Positions 1-11,338 are shown, numbered from the stretch's first letter. The stretch is 64,000 nt of DNA from Vibrio sp. BS-M-Sm-2 (GCF_041504345.1 NZ_CP167895.1:992001-1056000); one strand, 5' to 3'. Numbers and translations are program-made. The notes: generated from the sequence alone by a model not told the origin.

Positions 1-19
1 ACAGAGGCTTAAACACAAT

Positions 20-1867
20 CTATCGACCGTATTGCCCAACGATAAAGTGCTCAAACTCATCACACATCTGATGGTTTGATTTATCATTATTCGCCAACTC
101 GGTTGACCCATCAACGATCGATATCTTCGCATTCAAATCAGCAACTGGTGCACGCTCTCTTGTCGATAGCTGTTTGATTTTTTGCTCTTCAATAGCCCAT
201 GCTTCCTCTGGCGATAAGTTGCACTCGTCAGCGAGGTATTTGGCATTAAAACCTTCCCCAGTTAGGCTTTCGATTGTCCCATTATGATTCACGCTATTTC
301 CTTGGTACCAATAGTGCTTAGCTAACAAAGGGCCGATCTCTGGGTTATCCGTTAAGTAGCCAAACTTATCGGTGAAATATGCACGAGTTTGATACACCGC
401 CATATGAGCCAGTAGGTAACCTTGATACGCGCAAGACGCTTCATCCGACAATAGATGCGGGATCGCCATTAATGGGCGAGGGCTACAAGCCAATCCAAGA
501 ATCGTTTTCTCACTATTACGAGCGAGAGCGGTGATCTTTTCAGGCGTCAGATCTTCATCTGCCAATTCGTAAAGTGCTCGCTCGAAATAGGGAACCACTA
601 AAATGCTGCGTTCTTGATAAGCTCTGAAGGGTTGTTTGTTATCGATGATTGCTTTGATGAGCTCATTAGGCACCGGTTGTCCTTCTGCATTAAGTGCGTA
701 CTGTTTTAACCAATCGGCATCATTCAATAGGCTATCGCAGAACATAGACTGGGTTTCCGCATAAGCCATCGAGGTAGGTGCAAACTCTTGAGAGAAACAC
801 GGCGCGTTCATTTTCACGTTAGCAAAGTGCGCAGCGTGCCCACCTTCGTGAAACAGTGTGTTGATCCCATCATAGCCGCTGCCTACTTGATCGGGCTTAG
901 CATTACTAGTGAAGTTGACTTGAGCAGGTACCCAGGTGTCTTGGTCATAGAACGAAGGAATAGGCCCGTGACAGAAGCCGTTTGGGTATTTACCTTTGCG
1001 ATCAAGCAAGTCCAACTTCAGTGTGGCTTGTGAATATTCGATATTCAGGCGACCAAAAGATTCAATCCAGCGTCTTAATGACTTTGAGAAAGGGACATAA
1101 GGGTCGAGGTCATTCATCACGTCACCAGCAAAAGAGTAGGTGAAGTTATGGCCTTCGAGGGCGCTCTGACCTTTTTGCTCTGCTAGGTTCTTCAAGCTTT
1201 GTTGGTGACTATCACGGGTACGTGTTTCAAAGTCATCCAGAATCGAGAACAGTTGCTCAGTGGTCATCTGTTCAGTTTTAACGACTGAGTAATCAAAAAA
1301 TGTTTTGAACCCTAGAGATCGGGCAAACTTATTACGCTTTTTGATCAGCTCAATAAATCCGTTAACCAGCAGCCATTGCTCTAAATTTAATAGTGTTTGG
1401 TGTGCAGAAAACCTTACTTGTTCATTACTATTACTTCTAACTGCTGAGCCTAGAACTGGCAAGGAGCCCTCTGTTTCTTCACCCGTTTCATTGACGTAAG
1501 TCATTACGTGATTTTGTTTTTTCTCAAACAGTTCAGCCTCAAATTTTATGAGGTCTGTTTTAAGCTTCTGTGACTGCTCAGACTCAATAGCGTGAGCTCT
1601 AAAGGTCGCCAACCAGCCATTTAAGCCTGTAAACGTACTTTCTTTTTCTTGGGGGGCTTGAATTTCATCGATAGCAGCAAGTTGCATTTCAATAGCGGTA
1701 ATCTGTTCGGCAGAGCTTAGAAACTCGGTCCACTGAGTCTGCGCGAGTGTCGAACCATCATGGTCGTCACTGATTCCCATATAGGTATCCCAAAAGAAGT
1801 CCTCTTTCGCTTTATGAGTCGCAAGATACTTTTGATTCAATTGGTTGAGATAGTTCGTTGCAGTCAT
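20..1867 (-). CDS. M3 family zinc oligopeptidase
   Basis: A 615-residue cytoplasmic metallopeptidase of family M3 (thimet oligopeptidase / PepF-like), expected to cut short peptides. The zinc motif HEGGH lies near residue 340, within FHEGGHAAHF. A downstream helix (MAYAETQSMFCDSLL) supplies the expected Glu ligand region. There is no signal peptide. The length fits the family, and the reading frame is complete, ending in TAG at the window's left edge. It is divergent from the adhesin operon across a 254-bp intergenic region, so the two probably have separate promoters there. The exact subfamily and peptide specificity cannot be read from the sequence. Confidence in the family is high. Confidence 0.9.
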   Translation of the reverse strand: MTATNYLNQLNQKYLATHKAKEDFFWDTYMGISDDHDGSTLAQTQWTEFLSSAEQITAIEMQLAAIDEIQAPQEKESTFTGLNGWLATFRAHAIESEQSQKLKTDLIKFEAELFEKKQNHVMTYVNETGEETEGSLPVLGSAVRSNSNEQVRFSAHQTLLNLEQWLLVNGFIELIKKRNKFARSLGFKTFFDYSVVKTEQMTTEQLFSILDDFETRTRDSHQQSLKNLAEQKGQSALEGHNFTYSFAGDVMNDLDPYVPFSKSLRRWIESFGRLNIEYSQATLKLDLLDRKGKYPNGFCHGPIPSFYDQDTWVPAQVNFTSNAKPDQVGSGYDGINTLFHEGGHAAHFANVKMNAPCFSQEFAPTSMAYAETQSMFCDSLLNDADWLKQYALNAEGQPVPNELIKAIIDNKQPFRAYQERSILVVPYFERALYELADEDLTPEKITALARNSEKTILGLACSPRPLMAIPHLLSDEASCAYQGYLLAHMAVYQTRAYFTDKFGYLTDNPEIGPLLAKHYWYQGNSVNHNGTIESLTGEGFNAKYLADECNLSPEEAWAIEEQKIKQLSTRERAPVADLNAKISIVDGSTELANNDKSNHQMCDEFEHFIVGQYGR

Positions 1868-2121
1868 GACATTCCTTGAAAATTAACCAGTAATTTCAAC
1901 ATTATGACACATTCATTGAATGTATTTTGTGACGATAGATATAACTGAATGCAAGTCACAGCATATCGGTTTACTTTACAGCGTATCAATGGTAATTAAT
2001 TAACTGTTAATGATTTGTTGTTTGCTAGTATTTATGAGAGAGAGTTCGCTGATTTCTCCAGCCTTTTATTGAGTAAATTGATGTTCTCAAGGTCAGCGTT
2101 TTTGTAAGGAAGAGGTTTAGG

Positions 2122-5100
2122 ATGGATCCTATTTTATATATCGAAGTTGGCGGGGTAATTTGGCAGGTGTTTCCTGACGGTACTTGGCAGCCATTACCCG
2201 CTGCGCAAGCGAAGGTCGAGGGCGTGCAAGTGGTGAGTATTGAACCTCAAAACTTGGACCAGACTCAACCTCTGACAGAACCACAAATAGAAGCTGTAGA
2301 ACAACAGTTGGAAAAGGTTGTGACACAGCTTGTAAACAACATTGAAAGCTCGCCAGAACAGCCGAGTGCTTCAAACGACCAACCTAGCGCTAGTGCCTCT
2401 TTTATTGCCTATGTCCGATCTACACTAAACGAAACCCTGGCAGAAGCCGGTTTTGATACTCGACCAACAGAATACTTTGAAGACGACGCAACATCGAATG
2501 AAGGCAACCTCGACATACTTTTACCGAGTGCTGCGTTAACCGTAGATATTTTAGATGGTGGTGACGGTTACGAAAACCAGTTCGAAGTGCCTTCAGTCAC
2601 GATAACGGGTACCGCTGTTGATGTTCGAGACGGGCGTACCGTTCTGCTAACGATCACTGACATTAATGGTAATACGGTGACCACAACAGCAATCACAAGC
2701 GATGAAACCTATGTTGTGAACGGTGTTGATCTCTCTTCATTGGCTGAGGGGGATCTTAAGGTCGATGCGGTCATTGCTGATGAGTTTGGTAACAGCATTG
2801 CGGCCAACGACTCTACAATCAAAGACACCCTAGCTACAATCGATGTTGATTTTGATGGTTTTGGTGATGAGTTTTACAACCAATTCGAAATTGCCAACGG
2901 AGCGCTAGTCGGCACCGTAGCCAATGTTGAAGATGGTCAGACGATAAGCATTTCCATTACCGATAGCCAAGGACTCACCCAAGAATACACAACGACCGTA
3001 TCGGGTGGTACATGGACTCTCACTCTACAAGACTACTCAAGTTTTGCGGAAGGGGAGTTGACGGTGATTGCTAACACCATCGATATTGCCGGAAACCCAA
3101 CCACAGCGACAGACACCATAATCAAAGATACGTTAGCGAGCATCACCGCAAGTGTTGATGATGGCGGCGATGGTGTTCTCAACAGTTTCGAAGTTCAGTC
3201 TGCCAAGTTCTTCGGTACCGTCCAAAATGTTGAGGATGGTCAAACGGTCAATATCCGTATTTCAGACAGCACCACCAACGTTATCGCGCTGACGGCGACG
3301 GTTGTGAACGGTGCTTGGTCTGTCGAAGGCGTCGATTTAACGAGTTTTGCTGATGGCAGTATTACCATTGAGGCTGACACTATTGATATCGCTGGTAACC
3401 CAGCGAATGCAGTAAATAGTGCCGGGGTCATTGTTATTGATACCGTTTCGCCTGTTATTGATATTGATACGTTAGATGGTTTTAGTATTTTGGCATTTCG
3501 TAGTGGCCAACTTACCACCATGCAGGGTACAACCAATGTTGCAGAAGGTTTACCGGTTTACATTGAAGTAAGCGACGGAACTCAGACACTAGTCTTTGAG
3601 GGCGTAGTTGATTCCGCGGGTAATTGGCAGGTGGAGAACATTGACATCTCTGCATTGGATTCGTCGGCAGAATGGACGATCGACGCAAAAGTTTTCAATA
3701 CAGTCGGCAACGAAGCCATCGATGATATGCCAACGATTATTCTTCCTGAATCTGTTGTGTTTTCGGAAAACATCATCGGTATTTTTGGAGACGAAACACA
3801 AACTTCTGATATTCGGATCGATTTTGCAGATTTCTCGTTTAGCGAAGATCAAACTATAGCTGAGTCGCTAACTTCTCAAGGCTTGTCGATAACGATTACC
3901 GTATCAGGTGACAAACAAAGCCTAACCGGAACAAGAAGCGATGGCGAAATTGTATTCGATGCTGCTATTTCTGGCAGTAACGTAAACATCAACTTCTATA
4001 AGGCGATTGACCAAGAGACAGGTTTAAATTCTATTCAAACGTCTTTGGTTATTGAAGGTTTGCAAACGGACGCTGATGGCACTACGGAGCTGGTCATCGG
4101 CCATTTACCTATTATCATTAAAGATTCTGAACCACTTATTTTTGATGAATCTTATCAAATGGTTGAGGGGGAAGTTGCATCTGGCAACGTCCTTAATAAC
4201 GATATAGACCTAGATACTCAACTTACGATAAAAAGTGTTGAAGTTGATGGCACGACCAAGACGATTGTCGGTGGTTCTCCAGTTTCATTTACTACTAGCG
4301 AAGGCACCTTGACTGTATTTGCGAATGGTCATTGGAATTTTGTTGCTGATAGAAACCTTGATCATACGGTCAGCCAAAATATTACATTTAATTACGTCGC
4401 TGGGGATATCAGCAACGACTTTGGTAGTGGTACTGCTATTATCGATATTATTGATGGTGCAGGTGGTCACATTGTAGATGGTAGTACGACAACAATAGAA
4501 ACAGATGTTGCAGATGGTATCCAAACGGTAGTGGGTCAGTTCTCCGTTTTGGGAGGTTCTGATAACCCTGATCCAGACTCACTAGTTTTTGATATTAGCA
4601 CTTTGAATCAACTCGATGCACTGAATATAACTACGAGTGATATTCTGATACCGCTCTCTTACACCTTGTCAGCTAACGGTAAAGTGATTACAGCACAAGT
4701 TGGCGGCGAAACTATTTTTACACTGACGCTAGCAGCAAGCGCGAGTGGTGATGATGTTTTGGCGGACGTTACTTTAGTGTTGAATAAACCGCTTAACCAC
4801 GACTTTGTCCGAGATTCACTCACATTATCATTGAACGTTAAAGGGACTGATTTGGATGGCACCGCATTAACTGACGGCAATTTTAAGTGGGTAGTCAAAG
4901 ATGGGGCGAATCCTAGCCTAGATAGTGTGAGCAATGCGGTCATTGATGAATCTGATCTCTCAAGTGGCACTGCATCAAGCACCGGTGTTTTCAGCCTCAA
5001 TTTAGGTAGTGACTATGAGGGGGCACTTTTTTTCAACTTAGCTGATCAACCCTTGTTATTTAGCGGAGGCGAACAGATTGTCTACACTGTCTCCCCTAAC

Positions 5101-8100
5101 GGAAACTTGCTCACCGGTTACGTTGGTTCTGTCAGTGCGGAGAACGTTGCTTTTACGCTTAGTTTCCCTCAAACCGACAGCCAGGTTGACTCGAATGTAA
5201 CTTACACATTTGTTCTAAACAAAGGCTTGGATCAAAGCTCTGCTACGGACCAAATTCCATTTGTTGTTACCGCTAGAGATGATGATAACGATGAAACCAA
5301 ATTAACCCTGAATGTATCAGTGACTGATGGTGGTGAGCCAACGATTGGCTCTGGAATGGTGGAATTGAGTGAAATTCCCGTTGCTGATAACACTCCATCG
5401 GGAGTTGGTTCAACAGCAAACGTGAGCTTAGCTGTTACCGCGGGCAATGACCCTCTGGTTTTCTTAGGTTTGGATGTGACCACGGGCCAAGCTGTTCTAG
5501 ATAGCGATGGTGTAGCGGTAACCAGCAATGGTGAAGCGCTGACTTGGCGTGATAATGGTAATGGTAACTTTGATGCGGTTCTTGGTAATGGCGATGCTGT
5601 TTTCAGAATCAAATTACCAGACAGCTTCAGCCTTGAAGCCAATGGCTCAACAAACGTTGATGTCGTTATTGAACTGTATCAGTCCATTGATCATGGCTCA
5701 GGTTCTAAAGACACCGAGCTGACGATTCCAGCTTCTATCGTCACCATTGATTCCGATGGTTCGAGAGACACGCAAGAGTCTGACATCAAAATCTATGACG
5801 GTAAAGATCCTCAAATATCGGTAATTGGAAGTATCTCCGTTGATGAGGATGGGTTGTTAGGAGACGGCCAGCAAGTTGGATCAGAGGATAGCAGTCCTTC
5901 TTTAGGTATTATTGAGGGCTCTGATGATGTTGTTTCTGTCACGGTAAACACCACTGCTTTTGATGCACTTAGTTACACCAGTGCCGGAAAAGCGATCTCC
6001 TTGCAGGCTGTTGACTCCGATGGTTGGTATTACGGGCAAGACTCTGATGGAAACAACGTGTTTAGGATCCGTTTTAATACTGACGGGACAACTGAGTTTG
6101 ATCTCTATGCGCCACTTGATCACGCATATGGCGATAATGGCGAGAACAACTTAGCTCTTAATTTCGAATTGGTGGTTAACGATGCGGATGGAGACAGTTC
6201 AGACCCTGCTATCTATTCTGTAAACGTAACTGACGCAGTTCCAACTGGGCGAAGTGGCTCTATTGAGTTGGTGGAAGGCGACAATCTTAGCGGACAGTTT
6301 TTAACGGAAGAGTTTGCTGGTGCTGATGGCGCAACTATTATTAGTTTCGATTATCGCGGTACTACCTACACCTTTGTAGATGCTGATACCCCAATAACCA
6401 TTGATCTAATCAACGATTTTGACAGTGGTAGCGTATACGGCCAGTTTACTCTCTCATCAGATGGTAGCTACCAGCTAACGACGAACCCGAATGTAACGAC
6501 TGCCCCTACCAATCCCAAGATCGTCGATGACATTGACTATTTGGTGCGAGATGCGGATGGCGATGAAGTCATTAGTAACGCTGAGCTTGTATTAGACGAT
6601 AACGAAGGCTTTATTCGTTATGAAGACTCAGAAACCACAGAAGATAACGAAGCGATTATTGTCGTCAGTGTCTCAATCGGAGATATCGACCAAAGTGAAA
6701 CCGTTACGGCTATTGAGTTCTCAGAAGCATCGTTAAACGGTGGTAGCTTGTACCTTGATGGTGTATTGCTTCAAGTTGTAGACGGCAAAGTCACCTTGTC
6801 TGGAAGTCAGCTAGCAGCGATTGATAGTCAGTTTACTGGCCCAAATGGACAGTTGACCTATCGTCCAGCTCTGCATGAATCCAATACCACGTCGACGGTT
6901 ATTTTGGCGATCAACGCGATCATTAGTACCGATACGGTACCAAAAGAATTGACCGCTGATGTTGCCGTTTCCGTATTACCCGTGGCTGATGCTCCGGAGT
7001 GGTCTGATTCAGTGTTCACCTACCAATCCGTAGAAGACGATGCTAACCCCATTAAACTAGATATCACCGCTCAATTGGTTGACCAAGATACATCTGAAGA
7101 ATTGTCTTACACCATAAGTGGCATCCCTGAAGGGCTAAACATCACCTTGAACGGAAAGATGGTTGAAGAGGGGAAAGAGTATACTCAGAGCGAAATTGAT
7201 AGCATGGAAATCAGAGCCGATGAGAACCTCGCGGGTCGATTTGAATTTGATATCACTGCGATTGCGACAGAAGCAGGAAATACCTTTGCTGACCCAAATG
7301 ATAGAACTGTCGATATCGTCAATGCAGTAGTCGTTGAGATCTCACCGGATGCGGATACTCCAATTTTATCTGTTAAAGATTACAAAGGTCAGGAAGATGA
7401 AAACATCTTCCTAAAGGACGTTATTAATGGAGCGTTGACGGATACTGACGGCTCTGAAACGTTTAATTACCAAATTGAAGTACAAGACGGCTGGGCAATT
7501 CAAGGTGGATTATTCGTCTTGATTGGTCCTAATACTTATCTCGTTTCTGCTGAAGCGATAGAGAACGGCACCGCTTATTTAATACCAAAAGAAGACATCA
7601 GCTCCTTTACGGAAGACCTATTCATTAACGTGACTGCCGTTTCTTATGAATCGACCATTGACTCGTTAGACCCTGTTAATGTGACCGCGCTTAGCGACAC
7701 TAAAACCATTAATATTTTCCTCAAAGGTGTAGTGGATGAGCCTGTTGTCGTGGACGGAGGTAATGCACACTGGGAATATGATAGCGACACTAAAGTCATC
7801 AGTAATCAATCTGTTCTCAATGAAGATGGTTTGATTCGCCTCGACTTTGTTGTCCAAACTTCGGACGACGATGTATCAGAAGAGATCAACATACTCCTGA
7901 CCAACATCCCTGAAGGCACTTTTCTGGTGGATGCGTTGGGTGAACCAGTGTCACTGACGATTGCGTATGTTGATGGTGTTACAGGACCTGTATTCCAAGT
8001 ATCTAACGCTCAACTGAATGACCTGTACCTCAAGCCGGTTCCTGACTTTAGTGGTGAATTAGAACTCACCGTTATTGCTATCTCAACTGAGCCCGATGGT

Positions 8101-11100
8101 GATTCGGGTGAATTTCTGATGACACTTAAAGTAGAGTTAGCCCCTATTGTTGACCAAAAAGACGGTCAAGTGGTGAGTACTCAAGGGATCGAAGATAGTC
8201 AAATAGGCCTTAACCTCGAGCCTTCAGTGAATCAGGATATTGATGGCAGCGAATCCTTGACGGGATATGTCATTGATAGCCTACCTGCAGATCTCACTCT
8301 TTATTTTGATGGGAGTGCTATTCAGATTCCAGCCTCAGGCTTAGATTTGGATACTCTACTGGACTCAACAACTCCAACGCTTTCGGATCTTCTAAGCAGC
8401 GGTAGGCTTTCTGTTACAGCGACAGAAGATTTAAGCGGAACATTCTCGATTCCTATCACCTATGAAGTCACGGATACCTCTCCAACTGGTGCCACGGATA
8501 TTAAAGATATTACTGGTTCTATTAGCGTGACTGTCGATGCTCGTGTCGAGTTAGATACTCGATTAGAAGGCTCTACAGAGCTTTTACAGAGTACAGATGG
8601 CTCGCCTGTTGATATATCTAACGCCGTGACATTCGTCGACGCGGATATCGATGGGTCAGAGTACCTCGATTATATTTTGATCGAAATTCCCGACGGCTAT
8701 TCGTTGATTGTTGAGCACCCTAATGGTGCCGCGCAAGATAGCTCGGGGAATTGGATTATATCGGCGGATGGGCTAACGAGTGACTCTTTCCAAGAGCTTG
8801 CAGCGTACATTTTAGATAATGCGACGATTTCCAGTCCAAGTGATACTCCGGTACTGGATATTGTGGTTCGTGCTCGTGTGATTGATGGCGAAGATGCGAG
8901 ATATATTGATGCGACTTTCCCGCTGCAAATTACTGGTCATGATGGCGGTGGCGGCAGTTGTGATCCTGTTGGTCCACCAAGCCCGATTCAACCCGATGGC
9001 GAAATTAAAACACCTGAAGGGGAAGATATTGATCTTACTGGTTTGTTAAACACCGATGTTGGCAGTGATCCAGGCAATGAAATCTCTTTCTATATTCCTG
9101 CCGATTCACTTCCTGAAGGCGTTGAGATCTCCGGTGATGGTGTGATTGCTGAATACGATGCTTCTGGTGAGATCGTCGGTTATTCAATTACTGCAGATGG
9201 ACTCTCGAAACTAACGTTAACGGGCTTAGATGAAGACTTTGCTGGCTGTATCAACTTTACGATTGAAACCATTGAGACCTCTCCTTGTAACGGAGATACC
9301 GTTACAACAGACCAAACCATCAGTATTCAAGTTCTACCCGTTGTGGACGACATTACGGTCGTGACTGACGCTACAATCATTCAAGAAGACACCGCGACAG
9401 ACCTTAATCTTGAGCTAGTCCTTGGTGACAGCGTTGAAACAGGGCAGTTAATAACAGGTGAAGGTAACAGCGCTACTGGTAAAGAAACCGTTAACTCTCT
9501 AACGGTGAGCATTTCGAATGGAGCAACCTTGTCTGAAACTCCAACAGACACCGGGCTGTTAGTTGACAATGGCGATGGCACTTGGACGGTCACAGACCCT
9601 AGCCGATTGAGTGACGTGTTGGTAACTCCACCTGAACATTACAGTGGTGAAATTACCCTCACTGTGAAAGCAAATATTACCGATGAAGCGGATTGCGTGA
9701 CTGAAACGGATACGCAAGATAAAACGACGGTGGTGACTATTACTGTTGAGCCTGTCGCTGATGCGGCGAACCTGGTGACGGAGAATATAGTAGGTGACGA
9801 AGACAACTATATTTCATTGTCATCACTTAGCGCAGAGCTGATTGACCAAGATGGCTCTGAAAATATGTCGCTTTCATTAAAGGGAGTTCCTGAAGGCGCA
9901 GTTGTCGCAATTAAAGTAGGAGATACCTATGAATTGGTTCCAAACAATGGCGCTGATGGCGGTACCTTCGATGGAAACCCTACCTACGAATGGCAGTTGG
10001 ATCCAAGTCAGCTTGCGAACCTAGTTATTTTGCCGCCAAGGGATTTCAGTGGGGATATGGATCTTGCTCTTGAGGCAATCACTCAAGAAATTGGTACAAC
10101 AGATATTCGTTATACAGAATCTGAGTTTACCGTCGGTGTGAATCCTATCGGTGATAAAGTTGAGTTTTTCGACCTACCTGAACAGCTGATTGGTAGTGAA
10201 GATGAAGGTATTGTTATTCCACTTGATGCGAATAGTTTTGAAACCAACAGTGACGAGTTTTTATTAATTACACTCACGGTAAATGGGACTTCGGATCCTT
10301 CAGGTTTAATTGGGCTTGATAGAATTCGCATTGGCTCTGAAACCGCGCAGTTTATCTCTAATGGGGTTGGTGGTGTTCACGCTACTATTCTGGTGACTGC
10401 GAGCTCCGTTGATGAGCTTGAGTTCTTTGCTGGAGACGCTTGGGGCAACCTCGATATTACGATCACTGGTCAAACGGTTGACCAAAATACGGTGCTTGGT
10501 AATTTGGTAACAGATACTGGCGAACCAAGTTCACAAGATATGACTTTGGTGATTACACCAGAGCCCGATGCTCCGTTGTTAAGCCTCGAATACCCATCAA
10601 TTGTCTCTGAAGCAAGCGGCACGATTCCTCTTGGTCTAGATATTTCTCTCGTTAACCCTGCCGATTCTGAGGAGGGTTTTATTACCATCTATGACATACC
10701 TGCCGGTTTGACTTTCTCACATGGTTCGATGGTCGGCGGACAATACGTGGTGAACTTGGCGGATGTGCCTAATGTAGCGATTACCGGGGGCTACAACAGT
10801 GGTGATCAATTTGATCTAACGATTGAGCCATCAGCAGAAATCGGTAATAACCAAGCGGTAGGGCTCCCACAAACCGTATCGGTTGAGTTTGTGGCTGAAG
10901 GTGACTCTACGATTACCGCAACAGATGACAATGATTTGCTAATTGGTGGTACAGGCTCGGATAGCTTTGTATTTGAATCTACAGGTTTAGGCAGTGCAGA
11001 TGCGCCGAGCTTCGATGTGGTTCAAGATTTTGATGCCTCACCAGACACGGATGCGATTGATTTGTCAGGTATCCTGGGTGGCTTAGGTATCGCGACGGGC

Positions 11101-11304
11101 ATTGGTGCGACACAGTACCTCGATCTAGAAGAATCAGCGGAAGGCGTAACGATTTCGATTAAGGCCAATGGAGACGATGACGTCCAACAAAATATCTTGC
11201 TCGCCGAGGTGACGTATGATGATTTGTATCAGGGTGATAGTAGCAGTGCATTAGAAGCACAAATTTTACAAAAAATGATAGAAGACAATAATTTAACGCT
11301 GTAA
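2122..11304 (+). CDS. Giant repetitive type I secreted adhesin
   Basis: A 3060-residue, acidic, Thr/Ser/Asp-rich surface protein, probably a biofilm or host-attachment adhesin. It has no Sec signal. The N-terminal module (about residues 1-135) starts with a short hydrophobic beta stretch and a Gln/Glu-rich helix. Ig-like repeats of about 100 residues begin near 140, 240, 341 and 445. A VCBS-like unit lies near 670-770, followed by T1SS-143-like repeats to about 1450. Further tandem domains each contain a motif like DFSGxhxh. One RTX-like nonapeptide (about 2934-2951, containing GGTGSDSF) precedes a C-terminal secretion domain resembling the VC_A0849 class. The start has AGGAAG about 9 bases upstream. 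It is the first gene of an operon with its own exporter. The only four cysteines I found sit at 2280, 2376, 2389 and 2525. I see no obvious LapG cleavage site and no lapD or lapG nearby. Confidence 0.9.
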   Translation: MDPILYIEVGGVIWQVFPDGTWQPLPAAQAKVEGVQVVSIEPQNLDQTQPLTEPQIEAVEQQLEKVVTQLVNNIESSPEQPSASNDQPSASASFIAYVRSTLNETLAEAGFDTRPTEYFEDDATSNEGNLDILLPSAALTVDILDGGDGYENQFEVPSVTITGTAVDVRDGRTVLLTITDINGNTVTTTAITSDETYVVNGVDLSSLAEGDLKVDAVIADEFGNSIAANDSTIKDTLATIDVDFDGFGDEFYNQFEIANGALVGTVANVEDGQTISISITDSQGLTQEYTTTVSGGTWTLTLQDYSSFAEGELTVIANTIDIAGNPTTATDTIIKDTLASITASVDDGGDGVLNSFEVQSAKFFGTVQNVEDGQTVNIRISDSTTNVIALTATVVNGAWSVEGVDLTSFADGSITIEADTIDIAGNPANAVNSAGVIVIDTVSPVIDIDTLDGFSILAFRSGQLTTMQGTTNVAEGLPVYIEVSDGTQTLVFEGVVDSAGNWQVENIDISALDSSAEWTIDAKVFNTVGNEAIDDMPTIILPESVVFSENIIGIFGDETQTSDIRIDFADFSFSEDQTIAESLTSQGLSITITVSGDKQSLTGTRSDGEIVFDAAISGSNVNINFYKAIDQETGLNSIQTSLVIEGLQTDADGTTELVIGHLPIIIKDSEPLIFDESYQMVEGEVASGNVLNNDIDLDTQLTIKSVEVDGTTKTIVGGSPVSFTTSEGTLTVFANGHWNFVADRNLDHTVSQNITFNYVAGDISNDFGSGTAIIDIIDGAGGHIVDGSTTTIETDVADGIQTVVGQFSVLGGSDNPDPDSLVFDISTLNQLDALNITTSDILIPLSYTLSANGKVITAQVGGETIFTLTLAASASGDDVLADVTLVLNKPLNHDFVRDSLTLSLNVKGTDLDGTALTDGNFKWVVKDGANPSLDSVSNAVIDESDLSSGTASSTGVFSLNLGSDYEGALFFNLADQPLLFSGGEQIVYTVSPNGNLLTGYVGSVSAENVAFTLSFPQTDSQVDSNVTYTFVLNKGLDQSSATDQIPFVVTARDDDNDETKLTLNVSVTDGGEPTIGSGMVELSEIPVADNTPSGVGSTANVSLAVTAGNDPLVFLGLDVTTGQAVLDSDGVAVTSNGEALTWRDNGNGNFDAVLGNGDAVFRIKLPDSFSLEANGSTNVDVVIELYQSIDHGSGSKDTELTIPASIVTIDSDGSRDTQESDIKIYDGKDPQISVIGSISVDEDGLLGDGQQVGSEDSSPSLGIIEGSDDVVSVTVNTTAFDALSYTSAGKAISLQAVDSDGWYYGQDSDGNNVFRIRFNTDGTTEFDLYAPLDHAYGDNGENNLALNFELVVNDADGDSSDPAIYSVNVTDAVPTGRSGSIELVEGDNLSGQFLTEEFAGADGATIISFDYRGTTYTFVDADTPITIDLINDFDSGSVYGQFTLSSDGSYQLTTNPNVTTAPTNPKIVDDIDYLVRDADGDEVISNAELVLDDNEGFIRYEDSETTEDNEAIIVVSVSIGDIDQSETVTAIEFSEASLNGGSLYLDGVLLQVVDGKVTLSGSQLAAIDSQFTGPNGQLTYRPALHESNTTSTVILAINAIISTDTVPKELTADVAVSVLPVADAPEWSDSVFTYQSVEDDANPIKLDITAQLVDQDTSEELSYTISGIPEGLNITLNGKMVEEGKEYTQSEIDSMEIRADENLAGRFEFDITAIATEAGNTFADPNDRTVDIVNAVVVEISPDADTPILSVKDYKGQEDENIFLKDVINGALTDTDGSETFNYQIEVQDGWAIQGGLFVLIGPNTYLVSAEAIENGTAYLIPKEDISSFTEDLFINVTAVSYESTIDSLDPVNVTALSDTKTINIFLKGVVDEPVVVDGGNAHWEYDSDTKVISNQSVLNEDGLIRLDFVVQTSDDDVSEEINILLTNIPEGTFLVDALGEPVSLTIAYVDGVTGPVFQVSNAQLNDLYLKPVPDFSGELELTVIAISTEPDGDSGEFLMTLKVELAPIVDQKDGQVVSTQGIEDSQIGLNLEPSVNQDIDGSESLTGYVIDSLPADLTLYFDGSAIQIPASGLDLDTLLDSTTPTLSDLLSSGRLSVTATEDLSGTFSIPITYEVTDTSPTGATDIKDITGSISVTVDARVELDTRLEGSTELLQSTDGSPVDISNAVTFVDADIDGSEYLDYILIEIPDGYSLIVEHPNGAAQDSSGNWIISADGLTSDSFQELAAYILDNATISSPSDTPVLDIVVRARVIDGEDARYIDATFPLQITGHDGGGGSCDPVGPPSPIQPDGEIKTPEGEDIDLTGLLNTDVGSDPGNEISFYIPADSLPEGVEISGDGVIAEYDASGEIVGYSITADGLSKLTLTGLDEDFAGCINFTIETIETSPCNGDTVTTDQTISIQVLPVVDDITVVTDATIIQEDTATDLNLELVLGDSVETGQLITGEGNSATGKETVNSLTVSISNGATLSETPTDTGLLVDNGDGTWTVTDPSRLSDVLVTPPEHYSGEITLTVKANITDEADCVTETDTQDKTTVVTITVEPVADAANLVTENIVGDEDNYISLSSLSAELIDQDGSENMSLSLKGVPEGAVVAIKVGDTYELVPNNGADGGTFDGNPTYEWQLDPSQLANLVILPPRDFSGDMDLALEAITQEIGTTDIRYTESEFTVGVNPIGDKVEFFDLPEQLIGSEDEGIVIPLDANSFETNSDEFLLITLTVNGTSDPSGLIGLDRIRIGSETAQFISNGVGGVHATILVTASSVDELEFFAGDAWGNLDITITGQTVDQNTVLGNLVTDTGEPSSQDMTLVITPEPDAPLLSLEYPSIVSEASGTIPLGLDISLVNPADSEEGFITIYDIPAGLTFSHGSMVGGQYVVNLADVPNVAITGGYNSGDQFDLTIEPSAEIGNNQAVGLPQTVSVEFVAEGDSTITATDDNDLLIGGTGSDSFVFESTGLGSADAPSFDVVQDFDASPDTDAIDLSGILGGLGIATGIGATQYLDLEESAEGVTISIKANGDDDVQQNILLAEVTYDDLYQGDSSSALEAQILQKMIEDNNLTL

Positions 11305-11338
11305 GTTAGATGTACAGTCTATAAAAGGAAGTTTTAGA

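Noticed and set aside
2122..2560. LapG cleavage site in the adhesin N-terminus
   Set aside because: Only PAAQ near residue 26 is visible; the T/P-A-A-G form is absent.
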